Assembly: GCF_000145035.1 (NCBI RefSeq)
Contig: NC_014387.1
Coordinates: 3,240,988-3,271,967 of the forward strand
Direction: 5' to 3'
Source: Butyrivibrio proteoclasticus B316
Lineage (GTDB): Bacteria; Bacillota; Clostridia; Lachnospirales; Lachnospiraceae
Length of the DNA: 30,980 nucleotides
Part shown: piece after piece, positions 1 through 6,938 of the stretch
Numbering within the stretch: position 1 is the first letter of the stretch
How the letters are laid out: each line of letters begins with the position of its first letter
Notes under the pieces: model-generated
The model's database searches: none
Told to the model about the DNA's origin: nothing
What the model saw: only the letters and a program-made list of their open reading frames with translations
Translations under genes and position numbers: made by a program

Positions 1-165
1 CTTGGCGCCATCTATGTAGTCTTTATATGCTGTTTCTGCGTCCTTTCCGTGGAACACCTTACAAAGTCCGCACATGTCACAGTCAGAAATACATGGATAT
101 CTTTCTTTTATATATGCTCTGCGCTCTTCAGAAGTGGAATTTTCTATCTCAGGTGCATCTGTCAT
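1..165 (-). CDS. Small Cys-rich protein, C-terminus cut by window edge
   Basis: This is the first 55 codons of a minus-strand gene that runs off the left edge. It starts at an ATG at 165-163, preceded by GAGGAG with good spacing. The visible protein has a CISDCDMCGLC cluster (four Cys) and, later, a YKDYIDGAK segment. The YxDYIDG element is shared with the next gene upstream (179-400), so the two look like diverged paralogues. The cysteine spacing (C-x3-C-x2-C-x2-C) suggests metal or Fe-S binding, but no function is known to me. Only 13 bases separate it from the upstream stop, and its ribosome site overlaps that stop, so the two are probably co-translated. Confidence 0.7.
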   Translation of the reverse strand, partial: MTDAPEIENSTSEERRAYIKERYPCISDCDMCGLCKVFHGKDAETAYKDYIDGAK

Positions 166-178
166 AGCAACAATCTCC

Positions 179-400
179 TCAGTGTATCTGCCTGTCCTGG
201 CGATATTTTTCCATATACTCCATGTTTATCTCGCGTATCTCTTTTTTTCCGTCAATGTAATCCTGATATATGTCCCAGGGGCTTCCACCGCCCAGCCAGC
301 ACGAAGAGCAGTTCTCACAACCGCCTCCGCAGTCAAGAGAGTTCTTCACTACCTGTTCACGTTCTTCTTTAGTTGTATCTTTGATAAGGATTGACTTCAT
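179..400 (-). CDS. Small Cys-rich protein (73 aa), unknown function
   Basis: A 73-residue protein with a CGGGCENCSSC cluster near residues 24-34, followed by YQDYIDGKKEIREINMEY near its C-terminus. The start is supported by GGGGGAG just upstream. From memory, short proteins of this shape are conserved in Lachnospiraceae as hypotheticals. The Cys cluster would suit a metal or small Fe-S site, which is inference. It is followed at once by a second protein sharing the YxDYIDG element (1-165), and preceded 28 bases away by a flavin reductase. This hints at a redox or metal setting without proving one. Confidence 0.8.
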   Translation of the reverse strand: MKSILIKDTTKEEREQVVKNSLDCGGGCENCSSCWLGGGSPWDIYQDYIDGKKEIREINMEYMEKYRQDRQIH

Positions 401-428
401 GACTCCCCCATAAGTTCAATCATATGAC

Positions 429-980
429 CTACTTCAACTTTGCTCCATCCTTAAAAGCATTGCCCACTTTTACTCCAATCCCGTAATATCCATTACCAAA
501 GGGATCAAAGCTGATAGGCTTAACTTTTGTGATATCAACAGCTCCATCTGTCACTACGCTTTCATCCGCAGAGACATTTACAATTTCTCCAACAAGAATT
601 CCATCTTCAAAGCTCTTTACTCTACACTCAAGAGCGACAGGAAGTTCATCAATTAAAGGAGCATCAACAAACTCGCTCTTTGTCGCGTGGAATCCAGCCT
701 TTTCAAATTTGTCAGGTACTTTTCTTCCCGATTCAATCCCAACATAATCGCAAGGAATAACCTGATCTTCTGTCGCAAGGCTTACTGTGAAAGCTCCTCT
801 TTTGGCGAGATTGTCAGTAGTCTTGTGTTCAGACAAACTGATTGAAATCTCTTTAAAATCAGTGGTTATACCCCAGGCTGCATTCATAGCATTTGGTACT
901 CCATTCTCATCATATGTTGCAATGATAAGAACCGGCTGTGGGTACATAAGTGGTTTTGCTCCAAAATTAACTCTGCTCAT
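429..980 (-). CDS. Flavin reductase family protein (FMN-binding split barrel)
   Basis: A 183-residue protein that fits the flavin reductase-like fold over its whole length. It has the N-terminal PxP and strand segment (residues 13-23), a central AAWGITTDFKEISISLS segment and a C-terminal GNGYYGIGVKVG stretch. Members bind FMN and use NAD(P)H or supply reduced flavin to partner enzymes, but the substrate cannot be read from sequence. The start has a GGAGG site nearby. A minus-strand promoter fits just upstream (TTGTTG at 1030-1025, 17 bases, TATAAT at 1007-1002). A second, only distantly similar member of the family lies at 2573-3106. Confidence 0.9.
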   Translation of the reverse strand: MSRVNFGAKPLMYPQPVLIIATYDENGVPNAMNAAWGITTDFKEISISLSEHKTTDNLAKRGAFTVSLATEDQVIPCDYVGIESGRKVPDKFEKAGFHATKSEFVDAPLIDELPVALECRVKSFEDGILVGEIVNVSADESVVTDGAVDITKVKPISFDPFGNGYYGIGVKVGNAFKDGAKLK

Positions 981-1001
981 CTGTTTCCTCCTTCTCTTTC
1001 A

Positions 1002-1030
1002 ATTATAAAAAAATTTTATTGCCACAACAA
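1002..1030 (-). promoter_or_regulatory. SigA-type promoter of the flavin reductase gene
   Basis: TTGTTG at 1030-1025 and a consensus TATAAT at 1007-1002, separated by 17 bases, read towards the flavin reductase at 980. Its -35 box directly abuts the -35 box of a plus-strand promoter (1019-1024), so the two promoters are back to back. Confidence 0.6.
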
Positions 1031-1048
1031 CATCTTCATTCGTATATA
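1019..1048 (+). promoter_or_regulatory. Promoter reading into the hairpin-repeat RNA
   Basis: TTGCCA at 1019-1024, an 18-base spacer and TATATA at 1043-1048 on the plus strand. Transcription would begin near 1055. No plus-strand protein gene follows, only the hairpin array and a terminator. Confidence 0.5.
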
Positions 1049-1054
1049 TAAGCA

Positions 1055-1283
1055 GATAAGAAAAACAACCATTTCACTTTACGTGGCATATGCTTCACGA
1101 GCGGCAGGGATAGTTGTTAAGCGATAAAAAGGCGATGGTGGCGCATGCTTCACCGTAGTCAAAAAGCATTTCTTATGAGGGACATGGTCGAGATGGCTTA
1201 AGCTTCATCAAAGATCAGTAAAAAAATAACATCCACAGCAAAGGTGACGACGTTTCACCCAAGCCTAGGGATGTTATTTTTTT
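1055..1283 (+). ncRNA. Candidate structured ncRNA with four periodic hairpins
   Basis: No protein gene fits this gap. On the plus strand a promoter (1019-1048) is followed by three near-identical stem-loops at 1082-1099, 1137-1154 and 1192-1209. A fourth, looser one (1243-1259) is nested inside the terminator stem. The first three share a 4-bp stem of the type GTG/CAC and a 10-nt loop GC-N4-GC-TT. Their GTG (or ATG) triplets begin at 1083, 1138, 1193 and 1244, a spacing of 55, 55 and 51 nt. Loops 1 and 3 contain perfect 8-nt palindromes (GCATATGC, GCTTAAGC) and loop 2 contains GCATGC. AGGGA occurs in the linkers at 1106 and 1178 and in the terminator segment at 1267. Expected length is about 230 nt. 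I do not match it to a known RNA family. The structure is visible by eye, while transcription is inferred. Confidence 0.55.
1220..1283. terminator. Strong bidirectional terminator with nested hairpin
   Basis: A perfect 15-bp inverted repeat: 1220-1234 (A-tract then TAACATCC) pairs with 1269-1283 (GGATGTTA then T-tract). It closes a 34-nt interior holding a further GGTGA/TCACC hairpin (1243-1247 with 1255-1259). T-runs exist on both strands, so it can end both the plus-strand RNA and minus-strand transcription from the hydrolase remnant. Confidence 0.75.
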
Positions 1284-1539
1284 ATATACAGTCTGTATCT
1301 GAACCCAAAACATATGAATTTTCCGATTTTGCCTCAGATGCTTTAATTTCTTTTCCTCTCAAACCTCTCACAAGTCTCTCAGGCTGGAAAGGTGCAAGAC
1401 CGCCGTGGCCTGCATTCTTAACCAGTTTGAATCTTGTCTGAGGGAAACACTTCTTCATATATTTGATATCGGTTTTCCTGTCTTTCATCTCCGCATCCGC
1501 ACACCAGTATTCAATTTCTCCACCTTGATTATAGTTAGT
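1282..1539 (-). pseudogene. C-terminal remnant of an alpha/beta hydrolase
   Basis: The open frame encodes only the last part of an alpha/beta hydrolase. It has a YWCADAEMKDRKTDIKYMKK segment, then a strand, then NAGHGGLAPFQPE, which has the form of the catalytic-His loop. The nucleophile elbow and the whole N-terminal two thirds are missing. A TAG at 1542-1540 closes the frame upstream. The first ATG (1488) lies inside the domain and has no useful ribosome site. An AAGGTGG element precedes codon ATT at 1515, which may be chance. The fragment sits directly behind a promoter-like TATAAT and a 16-bp palindrome, as if a deletion had joined a promoter to a gene tail. Confidence 0.6.
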
Positions 1540-1549
1540 CTAGACTAAC
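1534..1549. promoter_or_regulatory. Perfect 16-bp palindrome, MarR/TetR-type operator
   Basis: GTTAGTCTAGACTAAC is a perfect palindrome, and a TATAAT on the minus strand (1533-1528) follows it directly. Its form (TTAG-N6-CTAA) resembles MarR-family operators. No MarR gene is adjacent, so it appears to be the operator left in front of the truncated hydrolase. Confidence 0.5.
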
Positions 1550-1569
1550 ATAATTATATCACTTTGGCA

Positions 1570-1599
1570 AAAGAAAAGGAGCAGCTGTTAAGCTACTCC
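1570..1599 (-). terminator. Terminator downstream of the acetyltransferase
   Basis: GGAGTAGCT and AGCTGCTCC (minus strand, 1599-1578) form a hairpin with one mismatch and a short loop, followed by TTTTCTTTT (1577-1569). It lies about 20 bases past the acetyltransferase stop. Confidence 0.75.
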
Positions 1600-1619
1600 A
1601 AATAACTACCATACCTATA

Positions 1620-2099
1620 CTAAATCAAACTCTTCTTAAAGAACCTATTCATTGCGCTATGTACGACCGCTTTAGGCTTTTCAATCTCACTATAACCACA
1701 CTTCTCATAAACATGAATTGCCGCCTGTAGATTATCATGCGTTTCCAGATATGAATACTTATATCCAGCTGCTCTCATTTTGTCTTCTACAAATGATATA
1801 AGCTCATATCCAAGGCCTGAACCTTTTACAGAATCATCAAGATACAGTTTCTGAAGCTCAGCCGTCTCTTCCATAAAATCTAACTTCGCAAAACCAATTC
1901 CACCAATTACCTTTCCCTGCGAATCTTCTATTACGAAATATCTTCTCTCGTCTACACCGTAATAGTCACTTAGATGATTCAGCCCTTTGTCAAAATAAAC
2001 TGTTCCAGGAATATCAAGATTATGTTTTTCCAGATTATTTCTCACAAGCCTTGCAACAGCATCATTGTCTGCTGCAACCATTTCTCTATATCTAACCAT
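1620..2099 (-). CDS. GNAT family N-acetyltransferase
   Basis: A 159-residue protein of standard GNAT length. It begins MVRYREMVAADNDAVARLVR and carries the acetyl-CoA loop as LDDSVKGSGLGYELISFVED (around residues 87-106). A C-terminal ETHDNLQAAIHVYEKCGYSE completes the fold. It should transfer an acetyl group from acetyl-CoA to a small amine or protein N-terminus, but the acceptor is unknown. AGGTGA lies just before the ATG. It is separated from the glutaredoxin-like gene by about 100 bases, and a good terminator follows. Confidence 0.9.
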   Translation of the reverse strand: MVRYREMVAADNDAVARLVRNNLEKHNLDIPGTVYFDKGLNHLSDYYGVDERRYFVIEDSQGKVIGGIGFAKLDFMEETAELQKLYLDDSVKGSGLGYELISFVEDKMRAAGYKYSYLETHDNLQAAIHVYEKCGYSEIEKPKAVVHSAMNRFFKKSLI

Positions 2100-2196
2100 C
2101 TATTTCACCTGCAAAGCTAAAGTTATCTATTTCTTCTGTTCTGAAAGCTCATCATACGAATCACATATAGTTTCCTACTACTTTATTTTGATAACA

Positions 2197-2514
2197 TCAG
2201 CATCCCTTGCCATCTATACCACAGGCTGCTCCCGCTTCCCCAGGATGAACAACCTCGATTCCCTGCTGAGTAAAAAAGCTTTCCCAATCCAGAGTGAGCT
2301 TGCCATCATCAGTCACAAGCGCAGGAATTCCAATGTATCCATTGTCCTTGGCATCATCAAAGGTAGCGTCCTTATCGCGGAGTTTAAGAAACTCCTTCAA
2401 GCCCTTAAGGCTATTTGTGATGTCAATATTGTCATATTCTATATTGTTTCTGTCCAGATTGCACTTACACTCAATGCAGTCAGGACACATCTCACTTCCA
2501 TATACTTTTAACAT
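2197..2514 (-). CDS. Glutaredoxin-related protein
   Basis: A 105-residue thioredoxin-fold protein. The redox motif is C10-P-D-C13, followed by extra cysteines at 16 and 18. The cis-proline is in GYIGIPALV (P64). Two more cysteines sit near the end (C98 and C105, ACGIDGKGC), which is unusual for a plain glutaredoxin and may form a second disulfide. It likely reduces disulfides or handles metals in the cytoplasm, with the partner unknown. GGAGG precedes the ATG by nine bases. It follows a flavin reductase gene on the same strand, so a flavin-linked redox role is possible but inferred. Confidence 0.85.
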   Translation of the reverse strand: MLKVYGSEMCPDCIECKCNLDRNNIEYDNIDITNSLKGLKEFLKLRDKDATFDDAKDNGYIGIPALVTDDGKLTLDWESFFTQQGIEVVHPGEAGAACGIDGKGC

Positions 2515-2572
2515 TTCAAAACCTCCAATTAAATTCCAGAAAGTCTGGCTACTATTTTATACATATTTCCCT

Positions 2573-3106
2573 TTATTTGATGATATAAGCATCAACTATC
2601 TCGCCAACATACATGGTGTGGAAATCTCTGTTAGCCATAGGATATGTCCCGTCCACATCCTGAGGATATGTTTTTTCTCTAATATCTTCAGGAATCTTTG
2701 AAAGGTCTTGATCCTGTGCATACAGAACTTTGCACTCGATAGTCAGAGGATACTGCTTAATTCCAGGGGTCTTAATGGTATCAGCATCCACCAACTCAAA
2801 CCCTGCCTCTTTTACTTTGTCGATATTAAAGCCTGACTGCCATCCGCAGATCTTGTTTATCTGAGGATCCGGATTTTCAAGTGGAACGCTGATTGTAAAT
2901 TCGCCCGCCTTATCAAGCTGTCCCTTGGTAAATCTTCCCTGGCGGACATAAACATGGAAAGTTGGCTTATTCCACAGGGTTCCAAGATGTCCCCAGCCTA
3001 TTACCATTGTGTTGAACTTATCAGCATTGGTATTTAAAAGGATTCCCTTGGGAAGTGCCTTTGTAATAAGGCACGCATAATCAGTTACATTGACTTTTTC
3101 CTTCAT
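2573..3106 (-). CDS. Flavin reductase family protein
   Basis: Starting at the ATG at 3106 gives 177 residues. I prefer it to the ATG five codons upstream because GGAGG (3119-3115) sits eight bases before 3106 and overlaps the upstream ATG. The protein has the flavin reductase-like split barrel: LPKGILLNTNADKFNTMVIG, then WGHLGTLWNKPTFHVYVRQG, then FTISVPLENPD. A TYPMANRDFHTMYVGEIVDA stretch lies near the end. FMN binding is expected, with NAD(P)H as the likely donor. It is only distantly similar to the first flavin reductase in the window (429-980). Confidence 0.9.
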   Translation of the reverse strand: MKEKVNVTDYACLITKALPKGILLNTNADKFNTMVIGWGHLGTLWNKPTFHVYVRQGRFTKGQLDKAGEFTISVPLENPDPQINKICGWQSGFNIDKVKEAGFELVDADTIKTPGIKQYPLTIECKVLYAQDQDLSKIPEDIREKTYPQDVDGTYPMANRDFHTMYVGEIVDAYIIK

Positions 3107-3199
3107 TTTCTTAACCTCCATCGTTCAAAACAATAACTTCTTGATCCTAAATCAGTCCTCTTTTGTCTTATATCCGCACCATCTGTCCTTTATAGGCGG

Positions 3200-3568
3200 C
3201 TATGCCTCCGATGCTTTTTGCGTTATTCTATCCTTTATCACCACTACAACAGTTCCAACCGCCGCAACAGCAAAAGCAATAAATCCATAAACCATCATGA
3301 TAGCCGCACCAAAAATCGGAGTCTCAGGACCAGCACTGACATAATAGTAGTAATAATACGTGTAGAGAATCATTCCAGCGACAGTCGATACAACAAGCAG
3401 CAGAGATGAAATACAATACTCTTTCATTCCTTTTGCAATAAGCATATTTATAACTCCAAGTACCACAATTATGATCAGTAAATACCTGCTGATCAATGTT
3501 CCTCTCAGCTTATCTACTATGAAGAACATTATAAGCGGTATCAGATTCAACCATTTTAGATATTTCAT
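3200..3568 (-). CDS. Small membrane protein, unknown function
   Basis: A 122-residue, strongly hydrophobic protein with about four membrane segments (roughly residues 7-18, 27-45, 50-72 and 84-110). It has a run of aromatic residues (YTYYYYYYVSAG) in the loop after the third, and a short charged tail. It resembles no family I recognise. GGAGAGGA precedes the ATG directly, 16 bases after the stop of the glyoxalase-fold gene, so the two are probably translated from one mRNA. Confidence 0.7.
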   Translation of the reverse strand: MKYLKWLNLIPLIMFFIVDKLRGTLISRYLLIIIVVLGVINMLIAKGMKEYCISSLLLVVSTVAGMILYTYYYYYYVSAGPETPIFGAAIMMVYGFIAFAVAAVGTVVVVIKDRITQKASEA

Positions 3569-3584
3569 TCCTCTCCAAATCTCC

Positions 3585-3968
3585 TCAAACCGTAATCTCT
3601 ATCTGATTTCCTTCAATAGCCACGATACCGCTCTCATAATATCCATCTCCTGTAGTACGCGGCCCGCTGACAACTTCATAGCCATCGGCTCTAAGTTTCT
3701 CCGTAAGTTCATCAACCTTTTCCTTACTCCCAACAGAGAAAGCTATATGTGCATATCCTGCCCTTGACAGAGGCCTTTCTGCATCTATGATCTGAGATTT
3801 TGTCATCAACTCCAATCTTGCTCCATCTTCAAAAGAGATAAAGTAAGACCGAAAGTCTGTATTCTTGTTATGATAACCATCATTAGAAGTGCCGTCGAGA
3901 TACTTTAAAAAGAAATCTCTTGCAGCTTCCAAGTCATTCACATACATAGCAATATGCTCTATTTTCAT
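3585..3968 (-). CDS. VOC family protein (glyoxalase/bleomycin-resistance fold)
   Basis: A 127-residue protein covering one complete VOC module pair. The expected metal ligands are present: H5 ([10 protein letters not shown]), E53 (ARLELM), H74 ([10 protein letters not shown]) and E124 (NQIEITV). That pattern matches glyoxalase I-like and bleomycin or fosfomycin resistance enzymes, but many VOC proteins of this length have other substrates. GGAGA lies nine bases upstream of the ATG. The small membrane protein gene follows 16 bases downstream in the same direction. Confidence 0.9.
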   Translation of the reverse strand: MKIEHIAMYVNDLEAARDFFLKYLDGTSNDGYHNKNTDFRSYFISFEDGARLELMTKSQIIDAERPLSRAGYAHIAFSVGSKEKVDELTEKLRADGYEVVSGPRTTGDGYYESGIVAIEGNQIEITV

Positions 3969-4003
3969 CAGATTGATTCTCCAAAAAACTGTGAATTTAT
4001 ACC

Positions 4004-4807
4004 TTACTCTATCTCTAAAACAACATCATCATTACCAAGAAGCTGTGTCAGCTCTTCCTCAGATAGATCAATGTGCCCAAGCTTAGTATATGCCCAGGAA
4101 TTTGAGCCATAGAAAACCACAATCTGATTTCCCGAATAAAGAACTATATCCCCAAACTCTGTTGTGATCTGCTTGTCATCCCGGCTTATGCTCTGCCCTA
4201 TTGATCCAACCTGCTCAAAGCCGCCATACATTGACATGTTTACTTTGAGAGGGCAGATTTCCTTCAGCTCATTTACCGAGGTATTATCTTCCCATGTAAC
4301 CGGCATTTCTTTTCCATCAATAGAAAGTTTCATAGCTGTCTCTTTTGCCTCCTCTGTAACAATCTCTCCAGTCCAGTCGATGATTCCGCCAAACTCATAG
4401 ACATTAGTATATCCCATATCAAAAAGTTTCTGTGCTGCCTCTTTGCTGCGTCTCCCACTCCTGCAATAAACAAGAATTATCTGTTCAAGATCAGGAAGTT
4501 CCGATGGCATAGAATCCGTAATGCTTTCGTTAGGAATACATATAGCCCCCGGGATGTGTCCTTCATCATACTCATCCTGGCGCCTGACATCTACAATCAC
4601 ATGGCCATCATTAAGATCCATCATCAGCTTTGCTGTTTCCTGATCAATCTGCGTGTAACTGACTTTATCGTTCTTTGACGCAAGAAAAACAGATGTCGGT
4701 CCATCAGCCCCACCAATAATTGTCACATCCGACTCAGTTTTAGCTCCACAGCCCGTCAATATTATGGCTAGCGTAAGCATCCCCAGCGCTAAATATCTTC
4801 TTTTCAC
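4004..4807 (-). CDS. Rhodanese / cyclophilin-like lipoprotein
   Basis: A 267-residue lipoprotein with an unusual domain chain. It starts at GTG (4807), with GGAGA seven bases upstream. A signal peptide ends in the lipobox LTGC (C20). Residues 28-42 ([15 protein letters not shown]) match the IIGGADGPT element known from the beta subunit of sodium-pumping decarboxylases. Residues 50-148 form a rhodanese domain with the active loop C115-R-S-G-R-R. The last 110 residues form a cyclophilin-like domain with a [20 protein letters not shown] core and an end like that of cyclophilin_like2 proteins. It should sit on the outer face of the membrane and handle sulfane sulfur or thiols. The role of the IIGGADGPT peptide is unknown. 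Confidence 0.85.
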   Translation of the reverse strand: MKRRYLALGMLTLAIILTGCGAKTESDVTIIGGADGPTSVFLASKNDKVSYTQIDQETAKLMMDLNDGHVIVDVRRQDEYDEGHIPGAICIPNESITDSMPSELPDLEQIILVYCRSGRRSKEAAQKLFDMGYTNVYEFGGIIDWTGEIVTEEAKETAMKLSIDGKEMPVTWEDNTSVNELKEICPLKVNMSMYGGFEQVGSIGQSISRDDKQITTEFGDIVLYSGNQIVVFYGSNSWAYTKLGHIDLSEEELTQLLGNDDVVLEIE

Positions 4808-4837
4808 TTAATAGTCTCCTGCTTATCCAATTTTCTC

Positions 4838-4921
4838 TTAAACCTCTATGATTGCTCCCATCAGTTCCAGATACTTCCCAGACTCTGTGGTGAACTTATC
4901 TATTTTTCCATCCTCTAAACC
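4838..4921 (-). other. In-frame coding-like extension after the DUF523 stop
   Basis: Directly after the TGA of the DUF523 gene the same frame stays open for 27 codons to TAA (4838-4840). It encodes GLEDGKIDKFTTESGKYLELMG and a short hydrophobic end. The composition is protein-like, but there is no start codon with a ribosome site. It may be the tail of a decayed gene, or a readthrough extension. Confidence 0.3.
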
Positions 4922-5371
4922 TCAGTCCAAGTCCTCCACATCAATCATCTTTATTGAAGTTTCACTAACCATCTGCGCAAAAACTCCCATTCCGGGAATC
5001 TTCTTCCCGGTAAAAGAGCCATCGTAAACCTCTTTTAATCCGCAGCTTGGGCTTCTTGACTGCAGAATACATACTTCAGCACCTGCATCCATTATCTTCT
5101 TAAAGGCCGCCTCTGCTCCAGATCTGAACTCTTTATCAACAACCTTGCCTTCTTTATTGGTGACAACTCCGTTCACTATCTCAGCCGGAATCCTTGGTGT
5201 AGGAAGTCCTCCCATTACTTCAGGACATATAGGAATCACTTTATGACCTTCACAAAAAGCCCTGACCTTCTCGCTGTAGTTATTCCCACCGTTATATTTG
5301 CAGTTCTCACCTAAAAGGCATGCGCTAACAGCTATGACCATTACAGTTTTCCTTCCATCTGTAATCCCCAT
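4922..5371 (-). CDS. DUF523 family protein
   Basis: A 149-residue protein that matches DUF523 end to end: SACLLGENCKYNGGNN, then CPEVMGGLPTPRIPAEIV, then ILQSRSPSCGLKEVYDG. Conserved cysteines occur in each motif. The biochemical role of this family is not settled to my knowledge. The true start may be the ATG at 5341, where the family usually begins (MVIAVSACLLG) and a GGAAGGA lies nine bases upstream. The longer start at 5371 has GAGG at eight bases. It sits three bases after the Dabb gene, suggesting one transcript. The frame continues past the stop (4838-4921). Confidence 0.9.
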   Translation of the reverse strand: MGITDGRKTVMVIAVSACLLGENCKYNGGNNYSEKVRAFCEGHKVIPICPEVMGGLPTPRIPAEIVNGVVTNKEGKVVDKEFRSGAEAAFKKIMDAGAEVCILQSRSPSCGLKEVYDGSFTGKKIPGMGVFAQMVSETSIKMIDVEDLD

Positions 5372-5374
5372 GCC

Positions 5375-5677
5375 TTAAGCCTCATAATCCAGGCAGCTTC
5401 TGATCTTGGTATAAGGTCTTACCTTAGAATCAGCTACTGCTACATGCTCGGGATGTACAGAATATCCCTTAAGTGCCTCTACGCTCTCAAAAGTTGAATC
5501 AAGCATCAGGTCTGCGTTAGAGGACTCAAGGCCATTGATGTTAACCTTGATATCAACGATCCCGGGGACCTTGCCCTTTAATCCCTCAAGCCCTTCTTTG
5601 ATCCCCTGCTTAATAGTTGCCTTCTCCTCTGCAGAAAATTCATCCTTAAGTGTCCATAAAATCACATGCTTAACCAT
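5375..5677 (-). CDS. Dabb family protein (stress-responsive A/B barrel)
   Basis: A 100-residue dimeric alpha-beta barrel protein when started at the ATG at 5677 (MVKHVILWTLKDEF), which has AAAGGG seven bases upstream. The longer frame from 5701 adds eight residues that do not fit the family. Diagnostic parts are HVILWTLKDEFS at the N-terminus, the KVNINGLESSNADLMLDSTF strand pair, and YSVHPEHVAVADSKVRPY near the end, a typical Dabb His-Pro-x-His motif. Family members include stress-induced proteins and small lyases or cyclases, so no substrate is assigned. Confidence 0.88.
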   Translation of the reverse strand: MVKHVILWTLKDEFSAEEKATIKQGIKEGLEGLKGKVPGIVDIKVNINGLESSNADLMLDSTFESVEALKGYSVHPEHVAVADSKVRPYTKIRSCLDYEA

Positions 5678-5829
5678 TCTCGTTCCCTTTATCCTTTCCA
5701 TCTAATCTTTTGGTATGAAACACTAATATCTACTAAATTATTCATTTTCTCCATTATTATAGGTAACTCCGGTTTATTATATGCTAATCAAACAAAATCG
5801 CTACGTGATGATCTTCTAGAACCTAATCC

Positions 5830-6816
5830 CTATAGAATCGGTAACACTTTTTCCTCTATGAACTCCACTCTATCAAAAATCCTTGGCTTGAATGTACCCG
5901 TAATCCCTACTGAAACATTTTCCTCTTTGTTTACATAGATTATATTTCCACTGTCACCAATCGCCGCATAAATTTCTCTGTCGTCATAAGGCTTATACCA
6001 TAAGTAGCCGTAGTTCATGTGGCCAAATCGCTCTCCAAGCTTAATATGAGGTGTCAGCATATCTTTTAAGTAGCTCTCAGAAACAATCTTCCTGCCATCG
6101 CACATCCCACCATTAAGAACAAGTTCTCCGACTACAGCCATATCTTTTGCCGACATACACAATCCCCACCCTGCAGTAACACTGCCTTGAGGGTCAGTAT
6201 ACCACTCATATTTCCTGGGATTTTTGTTCATGAAGAAATCAAACTGATCTTCCTTGGAGCTATCTCCGTGTGGTATTCTCTTTGGAAGATTCAGCGGTTC
6301 AAACAGCTTCCTGTTGGCAAAATCAATGCATTTCTCCCCTGTCGCTCTCTCGATTATTCCTGTCAGAATCTGAATACCAAGGGTAGCATACCTGAACTCT
6401 CCCGTGATTCCCTTACGACCTCCAAGATAATCAAGTATGGCAAGAGTAAAGTCCTGTGAAGTACACACTTTTTTCCAGGGTTCTGACTTGCCCTTATATG
6501 GAGCTGTCATTGTAAGCAAATGCCTGATCGTTACATCATAGATAGTTTTCTCACCACGCTTTACAGTGTAATCCGGAAAGAAATCCATCACCTTCTGATC
6601 TACGCTCTTAATATACCCCTCATCCAGTGCAATCCCGGCAAGCAGCCCCATCAGGCCTTTGGTCACAGAATTGACATTCATCGCATCTATTGTTTTAAAG
6701 CCATGCCAGCAATCATCATAAACAGTAGAACCATCTTTAATCGCATATATCTGACAGATGTTGCTCTCGTTCCCGCTACTTTCGGTAATGTACTGATGTA
6801 ATTGCTCTTTATTCAA
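5830..6816 (-). CDS. Serine hydrolase, class C beta-lactamase / DD-peptidase family
   Basis: A 328-residue protein of the PF00144 serine hydrolase type. The catalytic S50-V-T-K53 tetrad is present (NVNSVTKGLMGLLAG). Further conserved blocks are DVTIRHLLTMTAPY, FRYATLGIQILTGIIERATG and NYGYLWYKP. No signal peptide or membrane segment is visible, so it is probably cytoplasmic and more likely an esterase-like enzyme than a penicillin-binding protein. The start is TTG at 6816, with GAGGAGG eight bases upstream. It stands alone between the sugar operon and the Dabb gene. Confidence 0.88.
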   Translation of the reverse strand: MNKEQLHQYITESSGNESNICQIYAIKDGSTVYDDCWHGFKTIDAMNVNSVTKGLMGLLAGIALDEGYIKSVDQKVMDFFPDYTVKRGEKTIYDVTIRHLLTMTAPYKGKSEPWKKVCTSQDFTLAILDYLGGRKGITGEFRYATLGIQILTGIIERATGEKCIDFANRKLFEPLNLPKRIPHGDSSKEDQFDFFMNKNPRKYEWYTDPQGSVTAGWGLCMSAKDMAVVGELVLNGGMCDGRKIVSESYLKDMLTPHIKLGERFGHMNYGYLWYKPYDDREIYAAIGDSGNIIYVNKEENVSVGITGTFKPRIFDRVEFIEEKVLPIL

Positions 6817-6938
6817 AATAATAGCCTCCTCTTAGGTAAGATTCAGACGTCCTAAGAAAAGGCTAATATGATTAAAAATTGTTTTCAAGAAAAATCTTAA
6901 AATTATTTATATTTAAATAGTGATTATGTAATAAACTG

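Noticed and set aside
1131..1195. Fluoride riboswitch, suggested by GGCGATGGTG at 1131
   Set aside because: Only the first ten bases resemble it. The rest of the pseudoknot consensus is absent and no fluoride exporter or linked gene follows.
1083..1260. Small CRISPR array, from the 55-nt periodicity
   Set aside because: The shared unit is about 16 nt and varies inside, spacers are not of uniform length at the end, and no cas gene is present.
2065..2511. Long plus-strand frame opposite the glutaredoxin-like gene
   Set aside because: It is antisense to a gene with clear motifs and a good ribosome site, and shows no protein family features.
6831..6856. CTTAGG/CCTAAG inverted repeat after the permease genes as a terminator
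   Set aside because: Arms are only six bases, the loop is 14 bases and no T-run follows, so I see no convincing terminator for the sugar operon.
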